Source of the DNA: Candidatus Minthosoma equi
Lineage (GTDB): Bacteria > Bacteroidota > Bacteroidia > Bacteroidales > Bacteroidaceae
NCBI GenBank assembly: GCA_018064885.1
Contig: JAGHUI010000003.1
Location: 21,610 to 85,609, forward strand
Direction of reading: 5' to 3'
DNA length: 64,000 nucleotides
Numbering within the stretch: the first letter of the stretch is position 1; the number at the start of each line of letters is the position of its first letter. The notes below the pieces were generated by a model, which saw nothing but the letters and a program-made list of their open reading frames with translations, was not told the DNA's origin and ran no database searches. This document shows positions 45,967 through 55,695 of this stretch, piece by piece. A program made the position numbers and the translations under genes.

Positions 45967-47505
45967 TTATTCTGCAAGTTGGATGGCAAATGACATTGCT
46001 TTTCCTACTGGAGTCTTACCCCAAACCCAGAGTGTCTGCTCGTCACTTGACTGTGCTGATTTGAATACTGATTCGACATCGGCAACAGATTTAATGTTCT
46101 GATTGTTTATCTTGAGAATAATGAATCCTTCTGGAACTCCTGCATCCTTGATGTATCCTGACTTGATGTTTGTCACCTGAACACCGTATGAGAGGTTGAG
46201 AGTCTTCTTCTGGCTGTCTGTAAGCTCCTTGAATTCGGCACCAAGCACATCAAGCTTCTGTGACTTGATAACATTTGTATTACCCTTGGCGTTGCGGAAT
46301 GTGATAGTTGTTGTCTTCAACTTCTTTTCGCGCAGATAACCAATTTCAGCCTTGTCGCCAGGATGGTACTTTGTTGTTGCCTCCTGAAGCTCTGCCATCT
46401 TTGTTATCTTCTTTCCGTCAACAGAAACAATAATATCACCACCCTTAAGACCAGCTTCTTCTGCTGCGCCATCAGGAGTTACTTCTGCAACATAAACGCC
46501 ATCAACAGTGCCGAAGTCTTCGCTGAACTTGCTGTCTTTTGCCTTCTGTGACTCAACATAGTCGTGGAGTGTCATACCGCTGACTCCGAGAAGAGCGCGC
46601 TGAACAGTACCATATTCTTTGAGGTCGCCTACAACTTTCTTCATGATGGATGTTGGGATAGCAAAACCGTATCCTGCAAAGGAACCTGTCTGTGAAACCA
46701 GCATAGCGTTGATGCCTACGAGCTCACCTCTTGCATTTACGAGAGCACCACCTGAATTGCCTTGATTGATTGCAGCATCTGTCTGGATGAATGACTCGAT
46801 GCCATTTCTGTTTGCTCCAAGATTACGAGCTTTTGCAGAAACAATACCTGCTGTGACAGTAGAAGTGAGGTTCAGAGGGCTGCCGACTGCAAGCACCCAC
46901 TCTCCTACTTTGAGCGTTTCAGAATCGCCAATAACGATTGGAGTCAATCCTGTTGCATCAATCTTGAGGAGAGCAAGATCGGTATCAGGATCAAGACCTA
47001 TGACACGAGCAGAGAATTCTCGATTGTCATTGAGCGTGATTGTCAATTCATCTGCATCAGCAGCAACGTGGTTGTTTGTCACAATGTAACCATCAGATGA
47101 GATGATGACGCCTGATCCTGCAGATTCGCGCTTAGGTGTCTGTATCTGCTGACGACGATTGCCTCCTTGTCCGCGTCCAAAGAACTCGCCAAAGAAGTCA
47201 GCAAATGGATCTTCATACTCTACTGTCTGTGTCTTGCTTTTCTGAACACATTTTATATATACAACAGCATTGCAAGCTTTTTCAGCAGCTTCTGTCAGAT
47301 CTACTGGCTGAACGACTGGAGCTGAAGTGTTGGAAAGAGTCATCAAGCCACTTGTCACCGCTTCTGTATTTTCTTCGTTAGCGTAAGAACTGCCAGCTGT
47401 CATTACAGACTTTTGAGAAAGAGAGTAAGCAAAGGCGCCTGTCAATCCTGAGAAAAAGGCAACACAAGCAAGTGTGCCATAGAACCTTTTTGTTGTCTGT
47501 TTCAT
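45967..47505 (-). CDS. htrA: Do/DegP-family periplasmic serine protease HtrA
   Basis: A 512-residue periplasmic protease and chaperone for misfolded envelope proteins. An N-terminal signal or anchor segment (about residues 9-30) is followed by a trypsin-like domain with His146 (TNNHVA), Asp176 (DPDTDLALL) and Ser251 (GNSGGAL). The spacings of 30 and 75 residues equal those of E. coli DegP. Two PDZ domains follow (about 300-400 and 410-510). The Q-linker near 100-125 is Phe/Gly/Gln-rich (LA loop). Monocistronic, with its own promoter upstream and a hairpin terminator downstream. In this window its natural clients would include the many exported fimbrial lipoproteins, which is inference. Confidence 0.93.
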   Translation of the reverse strand: MKQTTKRFYGTLACVAFFSGLTGAFAYSLSQKSVMTAGSSYANEENTEAVTSGLMTLSNTSAPVVQPVDLTEAAEKACNAVVYIKCVQKSKTQTVEYEDPFADFFGEFFGRGQGGNRRQQIQTPKRESAGSGVIISSDGYIVTNNHVAADADELTITLNDNREFSARVIGLDPDTDLALLKIDATGLTPIVIGDSETLKVGEWVLAVGSPLNLTSTVTAGIVSAKARNLGANRNGIESFIQTDAAINQGNSGGALVNARGELVGINAMLVSQTGSFAGYGFAIPTSIMKKVVGDLKEYGTVQRALLGVSGMTLHDYVESQKAKDSKFSEDFGTVDGVYVAEVTPDGAAEEAGLKGGDIIVSVDGKKITKMAELQEATTKYHPGDKAEIGYLREKKLKTTTITFRNAKGNTNVIKSQKLDVLGAEFKELTDSQKKTLNLSYGVQVTNIKSGYIKDAGVPEGFIILKINNQNIKSVADVESVFKSAQSSDEQTLWVWGKTPVGKAMSFAIQLAE

Positions 47506-47618
47506 AATGTTTGTAGTTAATAATTTACTAAGTTGTTTTTATCGTTTTCTTAATTTATCAATACGAATTTAACATCTAACGAACACATGTTCAGCATGTC
47601 AATTTCGATTTCGGGTGG

Positions 47619-47649
47619 CAAAATAAGTACATTTAATCTTTATGGCAAA
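47619..47649 (-). promoter_or_regulatory. Promoter of htrA
   Basis: On the minus strand TTTG (47646-47649) and TTATTTTG (47619-47626, one mismatch to TAnnTTTG) are 19 bp apart. The leader to the ATG is about 107 nt and contains a small ACATG/CATGT hairpin. The rest of the 344-bp gap 47506-47849 shows only the asnA terminator. Confidence 0.55.
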
Positions 47650-47779
47650 GAAAAAAATACTATATTTTAATATCATTGATTTTGTTTAACATTTCGGACT
47701 CATACGTTAACACCGATTAACGGATATTATTCATAAAAATAATAGCAGGTTTCGTAAGATAGATATGATTCCTATAGAC

Positions 47780-47817
47780 AAAAAAAAGCCCAACTGCATG
47801 TGAAAATGCAGTCGGGC
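47780..47817 (-). terminator. Rho-independent terminator of asnA
   Basis: On the minus strand a 12-position stem (one A:C mismatch) between 47806-47817 and 47788-47799, with a 6-nt loop, runs straight into eight T (47780-47787 is A-rich on the plus strand). It lies 32 bp past the asnA stop. Confidence 0.85.
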
Positions 47818-47849
47818 ATATCGTTTATGCAAAATAACATTTCTAAGAA

Positions 47850-48887
47850 TTAGATGAGTGGCATTCCTGCTTGAGCACATTCCTTGCGCATTTCATCTGG
47901 CCAGATAGATGCCTGAATCTCACCAATATGAGCTTTGTGAAGAAGAACCATGCAAAGACGGCTCTGACCGATACCGCCACCAATAGAAAGTGGAAGTTCA
48001 TCGTTAAGAAGCTTCTTATGGAAATAAAGCTCCTTGCGGTCGTTCTTGTCTTCAATCTCAAGTTGACGGAGAAGCGCCTCCTTGTCAACACGAATACCCA
48101 TAGAAGAAAGCTCGAATCCACGATTGAGAATAGGATACCAAATCATGATGTCACCATTCAAACCGTAATAGCCATCCTCATTTGGAGTTGACCAGTCATC
48201 ATAGTCAGGGGCACGTCCATCATGCTTCTCGCCATTAGAAAGCTTGCCACCAATACCCATGATGAATACAGCACCATATTTCTTGCAGATTGCATCTTCG
48301 CGCTCCTTTGGAGAGAGATCTGGATACATCTGGAGAAGTTCCTCAGAATGAATGAAATGAATCTCTTCTGGGAGGAAAGGCTTAATCTGTGGATAAGTCT
48401 CACAAACGAGGTATTCTGTACGAAGAATTGCAGAATAGATATCGTTCACAATCTTCTTGAGGAATGCGATATTGCGATCCTCCTGCTTGATGGTACGACA
48501 CCAATCCCACTGGTCAACATATAGAGAGTGGAGATTATCCAATTCCTCGTCACCACGAATGGCATTCATATCTGTATAAATACCAAAACCAGGCTTCAGA
48601 TCGTACTCTCCAAGCATCATACGCTTCCACTTTGCAAGAGAGTGAACGACCTCGGCAACTTGTTCTCCCATATCTTTAATAGGGAACGATACAGGGCGCT
48701 CAACACCATTAAGGTCATCATTTATACCAAGACCGCGAAGCACAAAAAGCGGTGCAGTCACGCGACGCAGGCGGAGAGCTGTAGCAAGGTTCAGCTGGAA
48801 AAATTCTTTAATCTGCTTTATGCCCTGCTCTGTTTGAGTAGGATTGAGAAGTTGCTTGTAACCCTCAACCTTTATAAGTTTGCTCAT
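47850..48887 (-). CDS. asnA: Aspartate-ammonia ligase (asparagine synthetase A)
   Basis: Makes asparagine from aspartate, ammonia and ATP in the cytoplasm. The 345-residue protein has all AsnA blocks: RRVTAPLFVL, VERPVSFPIKDMG, EVVHSLAKWKRMML, LHSLYVDQWDWCR, EEIHFIHSEELLQMYPDL, KYGAVFIMGIGGKL, DGRAPDYDDW, the ELSSMGIRVD block and the C-terminal LSIGGGIGQSRLCM. I start at ATG 48887 (MSKLIK); an ATG 63 bp upstream adds a basic, low-complexity extension not expected in the family. Monocistronic, divergent from lon. Confidence 0.95.
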   Translation of the reverse strand: MSKLIKVEGYKQLLNPTQTEQGIKQIKEFFQLNLATALRLRRVTAPLFVLRGLGINDDLNGVERPVSFPIKDMGEQVAEVVHSLAKWKRMMLGEYDLKPGFGIYTDMNAIRGDEELDNLHSLYVDQWDWCRTIKQEDRNIAFLKKIVNDIYSAILRTEYLVCETYPQIKPFLPEEIHFIHSEELLQMYPDLSPKEREDAICKKYGAVFIMGIGGKLSNGEKHDGRAPDYDDWSTPNEDGYYGLNGDIMIWYPILNRGFELSSMGIRVDKEALLRQLEIEDKNDRKELYFHKKLLNDELPLSIGGGIGQSRLCMVLLHKAHIGEIQASIWPDEMRKECAQAGMPLI

Positions 48888-48983
48888 ATCTTTGTTTGAT
48901 TGTTTGTCTTTTTTGTTTAGGTTTGCTTTGGACAGAAATAACTTTGTCATAAGATTTAGACTCCTGTCAAATCAAAAGCGTTG

Positions 48984-49014
48984 CAAAGGTACAACAAATA
49001 TTTATATTGTCAAG
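48984..49014 (-). promoter_or_regulatory. Promoter of asnA
   Basis: On the minus strand CTTG (49011-49014) and TACCTTTG (48984-48991, full TAnnTTTG) are 19 bp apart. Transcription would start near 48977, giving a leader of about 90 nt to the chosen ATG. Confidence 0.65.
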
Positions 49015-49170
49015 AAAAATGAGGTAAAATAATTTCAAAATGTAAGAAAATAGCCTATTTTATCTTTCATTATTACAAAATATGGCATTTTCTCTATACA
49101 TTTGATAGATTAAGATTGCAACCCACAGGTCACAGACAATACAAGCACATTTTGTCATTGATTAGAGCAA

Positions 49171-49237
49171 TTTCACACATTTTTGTAATGTTTCACACTT
49201 AAAATAAATAATGTGTGAAAGATTTTTCGTACCTTTG
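49171..49237 (+). promoter_or_regulatory. lon promoter with three phased operator-like sites
   Basis: TACCTTTG at 49230-49237 is a full -7 element 55 bp before the lon ATG. Three 10-bp sites lie at exactly 20-bp steps: TTTCACACAT (49171), TTTCACACTT (49191) and the inverted ATGTGTGAAA (49211). The last overlaps the expected -33 region, where no TTTG is present. This looks like a regulator operator, either repressor or activator. Also in the 405-bp gap to asnA is a 15-nt palindrome AAAATAG-C-CTATTTT at 49047-49061; nothing coding was seen. Confidence 0.6.
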
Positions 49238-49292
49238 TCCCCGTTTTTGACTATAACATTTTTGAAAATAGATATTTGAATAAATAATAAGT

Positions 49293-51713
49293 ATGAACGA
49301 TTTCAATATTGAAGAATTCATATCAGAAGGACAAGTGGAGGGAAAAATCAGCTTCATCACCAGCATTGACGGAGCTTCTCACAATGATATTGAAAAAGAT
49401 ATAACTACGGAAACGCTTATTCCTATTCTTCCTTTAAGAGGTGTAATGCTCTTTCCTGACACAATGATTCCTATTAATATAGGTAGAGAATCATCTTTGA
49501 AACTGTTGAAAGATGCGCAAAAGGGAAATCTGCCAATCGCTGTGTTCAGCCAGCAGGATGACATGGTAGATGAGCCTGACTATAATGCCATATATCACAC
49601 AGGCGTAATTGCCAAAGTTCAGAAAATCATCAACCTACCAGACGGAAGCAAAACTGCTTTGATACAAGGCTATCATAGAGTGCGACTGATTGACATGGAA
49701 CACAATGGCTCTTTCAATGTGGGCAGAGTGGAGAATTTCCCAGAGGAAATGCCTTCAAAGAAAGACAAAGAATTCATCGCAGTGGTAGATGCATGCAGGG
49801 AGACAGCCATGAAACTGATGAGACAGAGCGAGCTGGGCATCGGTTCTGCATTCGCATTGAACAATATGACGGAGCGTGCTCTTGTCATCAATTTCATCTG
49901 CGCCAACATCAATGTGACTAATAGTGAAAGGATTGTGCTCTTGGAAGAAAATCATCTGTTCGACAGAGCATACCGCCTTTTGGGCATTCTTCAGCGTGAG
50001 CATCAATATATGACTCTGAAGATGAACATCCAGATGCGAACACGCGAAGAATTGGACAGACAGCAAAAGGAATTCTTCCTCCGTCAAGAAATGGAGAACA
50101 TTCAGGAAGAGTTGGGAGAAGGAAGCTCTGACGACATCAAGAACTTCCACCAGAAAGCACGCACAAAGAAATGGAGTGAAGATACGCAGAAAGCTTTCGA
50201 AGAGTGCATGACAAAGCTTTCCCATCTCAGTTCTCACTCGCCTGATTATCAGGTTGAGTACAACTACGCAAAGACATTCCTCGACCTTCCATGGGGAGAA
50301 TACACTAAAGACAACTTGAACCTTGCCAATGCTGAGAAAGTGCTTGACAAAGATCACTATGGCATGGAGAAGGTGAAGGAAAGAATCATAGAGCATCTTG
50401 CTGTTCTGAAGATGAGAGGCGACTTCAAGAGCCCTATCATCTGTCTTTATGGTCCTCCGGGAGTTGGAAAGACTTCACTCGGCAAGAGCATCGCGAAAGC
50501 CATGAAGAGAAAGTATGTAAGAATGTCTCTTGGAGGCTTGCATGATGAAGCTGAAATCCGCGGTCACAGAAAGACATACGTTGGTGCAATGTGCGGTCAG
50601 ATTCTCAAGAACATCATCAAGGCGGGCAGCAGCAACCCTGTGTTCATTCTTGATGAGATTGACAAGGTGGGACAAGACAGCATGCATGGTGATCCTGCGT
50701 CTGCATTGCTTGAAGTACTCGACCCAGAGCAGAACTCTGCTTTCCACGACAACTTCCTTGACACCGACTACGACCTTTCAAAGGTAATGTTCATTGCTAC
50801 AGCAAACAACATCAGCACTATCCCTGCCCCACTCCTTGACCGTATGGAACTCATAGAAGTGAGCGGATACCTCACAGAAGAGAAGATTGAGATTGCCAAA
50901 CGCCACCTCATTCCACAGGAGATGGAAAACCTTGGCATGAAGGGAAAGAGAGTGAAGTTCTCAGATAAGGCTATTGAAAAGGTTATCGAGAGCTATACTC
51001 GTGAATCTGGTGTTCGAAATTTGGACAAGAAGATCAATAAGGTTCTCAGAAAGGTAACACTCAACTATGCAAAGACATCCTCTTTGCCTAAAGGCGACAT
51101 TAAGCCTGACGACATCAAGGAATATCTTGGCAACGAGCCATATAGCCGTGATACTTATCAGGGAAACGACTATTTCGGCGTTGTAACAGGATTGGCATGG
51201 ACAAGTGTTGGCGGAGAAATTCTCTTTATTGAGACATCTATCGACAATGGCAAGGGCGGCAAGCTTGGTTTGACTGGCAACCTCGGCAATGTGATGAAAG
51301 AATCTGCCACTATTGCCCTTCAATACATGAAAGAGCATTGTGACCTTCTCGGTGTTGACGCTGAATATTTTGACAATCATAACATTCACATCCATGTTCC
51401 TGAGGGAGCGACTCCTAAGGATGGGCCTTCTGCAGGTATTACTATTGCAACTTCTATTGCAAGCGCTATCACAAGACGCAAGGTTCGCGAGAAGATTGCC
51501 ATGACTGGAGAGATTACGCTCCGCGGAAAAGTATTGCCTGTCGGTGGCATCAAGGAAAAGATTTTGGCTGCAAAAAGAGCAGGAATAACAGACATTCTCA
51601 TCTGCCACGAAAACAGAAAGGATATCGAAGAAATACCTGAGCGCTATGTAAAGGGCGTAACATTCCATTATGTGGAGAATGTAAAGGATGTTCTTGATTT
51701 CGCATTACTTTAA
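49293..51713 (+). CDS. lon: ATP-dependent Lon protease
   Basis: An 806-residue cytoplasmic AAA+ protease that degrades damaged and regulatory proteins. The N-terminal LON substrate domain starts with [13 protein letters not shown] (about 43-55). Walker A is GPPGVGKT (about 387-394), Walker [11 protein letters not shown]. The C-terminal protease domain has the Ser-Lys dyad Ser713 ([11 protein letters not shown]) and Lys756 (GGIKEKIL), 43 residues apart as in E. coli Lon. Length is normal. The promoter region has three phased TTTCACAC/GTGTGAAA sites, suggesting stress control. tgt and the LptF/LptG gene follow with 69- and 55-bp gaps. Confidence 0.96.
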   Translation: MNDFNIEEFISEGQVEGKISFITSIDGASHNDIEKDITTETLIPILPLRGVMLFPDTMIPINIGRESSLKLLKDAQKGNLPIAVFSQQDDMVDEPDYNAIYHTGVIAKVQKIINLPDGSKTALIQGYHRVRLIDMEHNGSFNVGRVENFPEEMPSKKDKEFIAVVDACRETAMKLMRQSELGIGSAFALNNMTERALVINFICANINVTNSERIVLLEENHLFDRAYRLLGILQREHQYMTLKMNIQMRTREELDRQQKEFFLRQEMENIQEELGEGSSDDIKNFHQKARTKKWSEDTQKAFEECMTKLSHLSSHSPDYQVEYNYAKTFLDLPWGEYTKDNLNLANAEKVLDKDHYGMEKVKERIIEHLAVLKMRGDFKSPIICLYGPPGVGKTSLGKSIAKAMKRKYVRMSLGGLHDEAEIRGHRKTYVGAMCGQILKNIIKAGSSNPVFILDEIDKVGQDSMHGDPASALLEVLDPEQNSAFHDNFLDTDYDLSKVMFIATANNISTIPAPLLDRMELIEVSGYLTEEKIEIAKRHLIPQEMENLGMKGKRVKFSDKAIEKVIESYTRESGVRNLDKKINKVLRKVTLNYAKTSSLPKGDIKPDDIKEYLGNEPYSRDTYQGNDYFGVVTGLAWTSVGGEILFIETSIDNGKGGKLGLTGNLGNVMKESATIALQYMKEHCDLLGVDAEYFDNHNIHIHVPEGATPKDGPSAGITIATSIASAITRRKVREKIAMTGEITLRGKVLPVGGIKEKILAAKRAGITDILICHENRKDIEEIPERYVKGVTFHYVENVKDVLDFALL

Positions 51714-51782
51714 AGCTTCTGGCAACAATAAACAAGTCACAAGCAATTAGACCAAGCTACTGATAATAAGACAACAACCGTA

Positions 51783-52913
51783 ATGACTTTCACTCTACAA
51801 CATACAGATTCAAAGACAAATGCCCGTGCAGGATTGATTCATACTGACCACGGAGACATACAGACACCTATTTTCATGCCTGTGGGAACGCAAGCCACAG
51901 TAAAAGGAGTGCATCTGCATGAAATAAAGGACGATGTGAAAGCCCAAATTATTCTTGGCAACACATACCATCTTTATCTTCGTCCAGGACTTGAAGTACT
52001 TGAGGCTGCAGGCGGACTTCACAAGTTCAATGGTTTTGATCGTCCAATGCTTACCGACAGCGGCGGCTTCCAAGTGTTCTCTCTTGCCGGCATTCGCAAG
52101 ATAAAGGAAGAGGGAGTGGAATTTCGCAGCCACATTGACGGAAGCAAGCATTTCTTCACGCCAGAAGGAGTGATGGACATTGAGCGAAGCATTGGCGCCG
52201 ACATTATCATGGCTTTCGACGAATGTCCTCCAGGCACAAGCGATTATGAATACTCAAAAAAATCACTTGCCCTGACAGAACGCTGGCTTGACCGCTGTAT
52301 TAAGCGCTTCAACGAAACCGAGCCTAAATACGGCTACCAGCAGAGCCTCTTCCCTATCGTTCAAGGCTGCACATACAAGGAACTCAGACAGAAAGCAGCC
52401 GAGAATGTAGCATCAAAAGGTGCTGACGGCAATGCCATCGGAGGTCTGGCTGTTGGAGAACCAACAGATGTTATGTATGAAATGATTGAAGTTGTCAATG
52501 AGATCCTTCCCCAGGACAAGCCACGCTATCTTATGGGAGTCGGCACTCCAATCAACATTCTTGAAGGCATTGAAAGAGGCATCGACATGTTCGACTGCGT
52601 AATGCCAACACGTAATGGCAGAAATGCTCAGATCTTCACAAAGCACGGAACAATAAACCTGAGGAACAAAAAGTGGGATTTCGATTTCTCACCGCTTGAT
52701 CCAGAAGGCACCTCATACGTAGATACAACTTATACAAAAGCATACGTACACCATTTGTTCAAGGCGCAGGAAATGCTTGCAATGCAAATTGCATCAATTC
52801 ATAATCTTGCATTCTACCTTTGGCTTGTAGGCGAGGCACGCCAGCACATCATTGCAGGCGACTTTGCTGTCTGGAAAGCAAAAATGGTAGAAGAGATGGG
52901 CAGAAGAATATAG
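51783..52913 (+). CDS. tgt: tRNA-guanine transglycosylase
   Basis: Exchanges G34 for a queuine precursor in GUN-anticodon tRNAs. The 376-residue TIM-barrel protein has DSGGFQ (Asp92, general base), GGLAVGEP, and FDCVMPTRNGRNA with Asp271 as the probable nucleophile. The usual zinc site CxCxxC before AYLHHL is absent: the aligned positions are Gly309, Ser311 and Asp314 (EGTSYVDTT), while the distal His340 in IHNL remains. I recall that related Bacteroidota enzymes also diverge here, so it may be a lineage form that folds without zinc. Part of the lon-tgt-lptF group. Confidence 0.93.
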   Translation: MTFTLQHTDSKTNARAGLIHTDHGDIQTPIFMPVGTQATVKGVHLHEIKDDVKAQIILGNTYHLYLRPGLEVLEAAGGLHKFNGFDRPMLTDSGGFQVFSLAGIRKIKEEGVEFRSHIDGSKHFFTPEGVMDIERSIGADIIMAFDECPPGTSDYEYSKKSLALTERWLDRCIKRFNETEPKYGYQQSLFPIVQGCTYKELRQKAAENVASKGADGNAIGGLAVGEPTDVMYEMIEVVNEILPQDKPRYLMGVGTPINILEGIERGIDMFDCVMPTRNGRNAQIFTKHGTINLRNKKWDFDFSPLDPEGTSYVDTTYTKAYVHHLFKAQEMLAMQIASIHNLAFYLWLVGEARQHIIAGDFAVWKAKMVEEMGRRI

Positions 52914-52968
52914 TAAATAACCTTTTGTCACATATAGTCAACGACACATATTTAAATATAATAATAAA

Positions 52969-54225
52969 GTGGTAATTTTTGAAGAAGTAAACGGCAAGCT
53001 TGTTCCAAGAGGAAGCGAGGAGGACATCAAGGCTTACTATGACTATGTCAAGGCAGAAAAAGAGCGTAAGAAACGCTCTGCCCGACTGAAGTCAAAGCGA
53101 GGTCTTTCGTCGTTGTCCAAGATATGGGATCACCTGCCCGTATCAAGACTTGACCGCTATCTCATTGGAAAATTCCTTGGCACATACTTTTTCTCCATTG
53201 CACTGATTATCAGCATTGCTGTTGTCTTCGACTTCAACGAGAATGTGGATAAGTTCCTCCAGCATGATGCAACAATGCATGAAATCATTTTTGACTACTA
53301 TCTGAATTTCATCCCATTCTACTCCAACCTGTTCAGTCAGTTGTTCGTATTCATTGCCGTTATCTTCTTCACGACAAAGCTTGCAGACAACTCCGAAATC
53401 ATAGCAATGCTTTCCACTGGAACAAGCTTCAGAAGAATCTTGCGTCCATACATGATCTCCGCTGCTCTTATCGCTACCATGAATTATACTCTTGGAGCAT
53501 ACATCATTCCAAAAGGCAATATCAAGAGAGTGAACTTTGAGAACCGAGTGAAGAACAGAGGACGACAAGACTTTGCTTCCAACATACAGTTAGAGGTTGA
53601 CTCTGGAGTTATTGCATACGTGGGCAGATATGAGGATAGTCAGAAGATGGGCTTTGAGTTCACTCTGGATAAATATGAAAACAAAAAGCTGATCAAGCAT
53701 CTTCAAGCTTTCACCATCCAGTACGACACACTCTCATACGAGCCAAACCATTGGATTATATCCAATTACCAAACTCGTAACCTTCAAGGTATGAGAGAAG
53801 AAATCTCTGGAGGAGGCAAGCTCGACACAATCATCAAGATGCAGCCTCAGGATTTGCTTATCTCCCGAGACATGGAAATGACACTCACCAGTCCTGAGCT
53901 GGAAGAATACATAGAACGGCAAAAAGCAAGAGGCTTTGCCAACATCCAGCAATTCGAGGTAGAATACTGGAAACGAGGAGCTTCTGCCTTTGCAACATTC
54001 ATCCTTACAATAATTGGTGTTTCTATCTCAGCAAAGAAGAGAAAGAACGGTATGGGTATTGCCCTTGGTATAGGCTTGACACTCATTCTTGCATACATCA
54101 TGTTCCAGACAGTATCATCAAGTATGGCTGTCAATGCAGGCGTTCCAGCCATCTTCGCTGTATGGCTCCCAAATGCCATATTCATGATTATTGCATTGTA
54201 CTATTACAAGAAAGCACCAAGGTAG
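52969..54225 (+). CDS. LptF/LptG-family LPS export permease (YjgP/YjgQ)
   Basis: A 418-residue inner-membrane permease of the Lpt machinery that extracts lipopolysaccharide. GTG start at 52969. An unusual charged cytoplasmic N-terminal extension (about 55 residues, Lys/Arg-rich) precedes LDRYLIGKFLGTYFF, the family's first segment. Transmembrane segments lie at about 65-85, 110-130 and 140-180, then a periplasmic jellyroll-like domain (about 190-310), then three C-terminal segments (about 330-415). It follows tgt by 55 bp. Bacteroidota typically carry this gene beside tgt. I cannot tell LptF from LptG. Confidence 0.88.
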   Translation: MVIFEEVNGKLVPRGSEEDIKAYYDYVKAEKERKKRSARLKSKRGLSSLSKIWDHLPVSRLDRYLIGKFLGTYFFSIALIISIAVVFDFNENVDKFLQHDATMHEIIFDYYLNFIPFYSNLFSQLFVFIAVIFFTTKLADNSEIIAMLSTGTSFRRILRPYMISAALIATMNYTLGAYIIPKGNIKRVNFENRVKNRGRQDFASNIQLEVDSGVIAYVGRYEDSQKMGFEFTLDKYENKKLIKHLQAFTIQYDTLSYEPNHWIISNYQTRNLQGMREEISGGGKLDTIIKMQPQDLLISRDMEMTLTSPELEEYIERQKARGFANIQQFEVEYWKRGASAFATFILTIIGVSISAKKRKNGMGIALGIGLTLILAYIMFQTVSSSMAVNAGVPAIFAVWLPNAIFMIIALYYYKKAPR

Positions 54226-54304
54226 AACAAAGCCACTAAGGTAGGATAAAAAACACCAAGATATTTTTTAATATATTGATAATAAAGGCAAAAAGATAAA
54301 ATAG

Positions 54305-55570
54305 ATGTATTTTGACGAATTAGATATCACGGATGACTTGCTCGATGCTCTCGACGCAATGAATTTCGAGCAATGCACCCCTATTCAAGAACAGGCTATC
54401 CCAAAAATCCTTGAAGGACATGATCTCATGGGAATTGCACAAACAGGAACCGGCAAGACAGCCGCATACCTCTTGCCTGTACTTGACGAATTGAGTCATG
54501 GCGACTACCCTAAAGACCATGTGAATTGTATCATCATGTCGCCTACTCGTGAGCTTGCACAACAGATTGATCAACAGGTAGAAGGCTTCGCATATTATCT
54601 CAATGGAGTTTCTTCAGTTGCTGTCTATGGAGGAAATGACGGCATACGCTTTGAGCAGGAAAGAAAAGGATTGGAACTTGGCGCAGACATCATCATTGCC
54701 ACACCAGGACGACTGATAAGCCACTTGAATGGAGGACACATAGACCTGAAGAAAGTATCGTTCTTCATTCTTGATGAAGCAGATAGAATGCTCGACATGG
54801 GATTCTACGACGACATAATGAAAATCACCAGCTATCTTTCTCCTGAGAGACAAACCATTATGTTCTCTGCAACAATGCCAGAAAACATACAGAAACTTGC
54901 AAACAACATCCTCCACAACCCCGTCGAGGTCAAGATTGCCGTCTCAAAGCCAGCAGAAAAGATCAAGCAAATTGCATACGTCTGCTATGAGGGCATGAAA
55001 GACAAGATAGCAGAGCAAGTACTTAGCGATCCCACACTTGATTGTGTTATTCTTTTTGCATCCTCAAAGCAGAAAGTCAAGGAGTTAAGCCGCAACTTAA
55101 AGCTAAAGAACTTCAATGTCGGAGCTATGCATAGCGACCTTGAGCAGAAAGAGCGAGACGAGATAATGCTCAACTTCAAGAATAGAAAGATCAGCATACT
55201 CATTGCCACAGACATTGTCAGCCGAGGCATAGACATTGACGACATACAAATGGTTGTAAATTACGATGTTCCTCGCGACCCAGAAGACTATGTCCACAGA
55301 ATTGGCCGTACAGCAAGAGCCAACAGAGACGGAGAAGCCATAACGCTTGTCACACCCCGAGATTGGCAATATCTGAAGAAGATTGAAGACCTGATAGAAA
55401 AGGAGATTGAGAAGCCAGATCTCCCTGAGGGATGCGGTGAGAAACCTGATATAACCATGCAGAATAAGCAAAACCATGGTCACAGAAATTATCACCACAA
55501 AGGCAAGAAAAGTGGTGGGAACCGTCATCATAGCCATAAAAAAAGCAACAAAACTGAGAAAAAAGACTAA
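54305..55570 (+). CDS. DEAD-box RNA helicase (RhlE/DeaD-like)
   Basis: A 421-residue ATP-dependent RNA helicase for rRNA or mRNA remodelling. It has a Q motif (FEQCTPIQEQAI), motif I AQTGTGKT (45-52), PTRELAQQ (80-87), TPGR, DEAD (157-160), SAT (188-190), and in domain 2 VSRGIDI and HRIGRTAR (about 331-338). After the core, a basic His/Lys/Asn tail of about 40 residues probably binds RNA. It lies 79 bp after the permease and ends at a terminator that overlaps its last codons. Confidence 0.93.
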   Translation: MYFDELDITDDLLDALDAMNFEQCTPIQEQAIPKILEGHDLMGIAQTGTGKTAAYLLPVLDELSHGDYPKDHVNCIIMSPTRELAQQIDQQVEGFAYYLNGVSSVAVYGGNDGIRFEQERKGLELGADIIIATPGRLISHLNGGHIDLKKVSFFILDEADRMLDMGFYDDIMKITSYLSPERQTIMFSATMPENIQKLANNILHNPVEVKIAVSKPAEKIKQIAYVCYEGMKDKIAEQVLSDPTLDCVILFASSKQKVKELSRNLKLKNFNVGAMHSDLEQKERDEIMLNFKNRKISILIATDIVSRGIDIDDIQMVVNYDVPRDPEDYVHRIGRTARANRDGEAITLVTPRDWQYLKKIEDLIEKEIEKPDLPEGCGEKPDITMQNKQNHGHRNYHHKGKKSGGNRHHSHKKSNKTEKKD

Positions 55571-55584
55571 GTTTCAGTTTTTTT
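55550..55584 (+). terminator. Terminator at the end of the helicase gene
   Basis: AAAACTGA (55550-55557) and TCAGTTTT (55574-55581) pair with a 16-nt loop and lead into a seven-T run. The left arm lies inside the last codons of the helicase gene. Confidence 0.6.
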
Positions 55585-55606
55585 AACTACCATAAACGAC
55601 ATAAAT

Positions 55607-55637
55607 TTTGAAGACTCACAAAAAAGGCTTAATTTTG
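55607..55637 (+). promoter_or_regulatory. Promoter of the OMP-TPR-lptC operon
   Basis: TTTG (55607-55610) and TAATTTTG (55630-55637) are exactly 19 bp apart, a full consensus match, 58 bp before the ATG. Confidence 0.75.
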
Positions 55638-55695
55638 TGACCAAATTGAGAGGAATCATGCATAGCATGAAGCCTTCAGAAGAAAAAGAACAATA

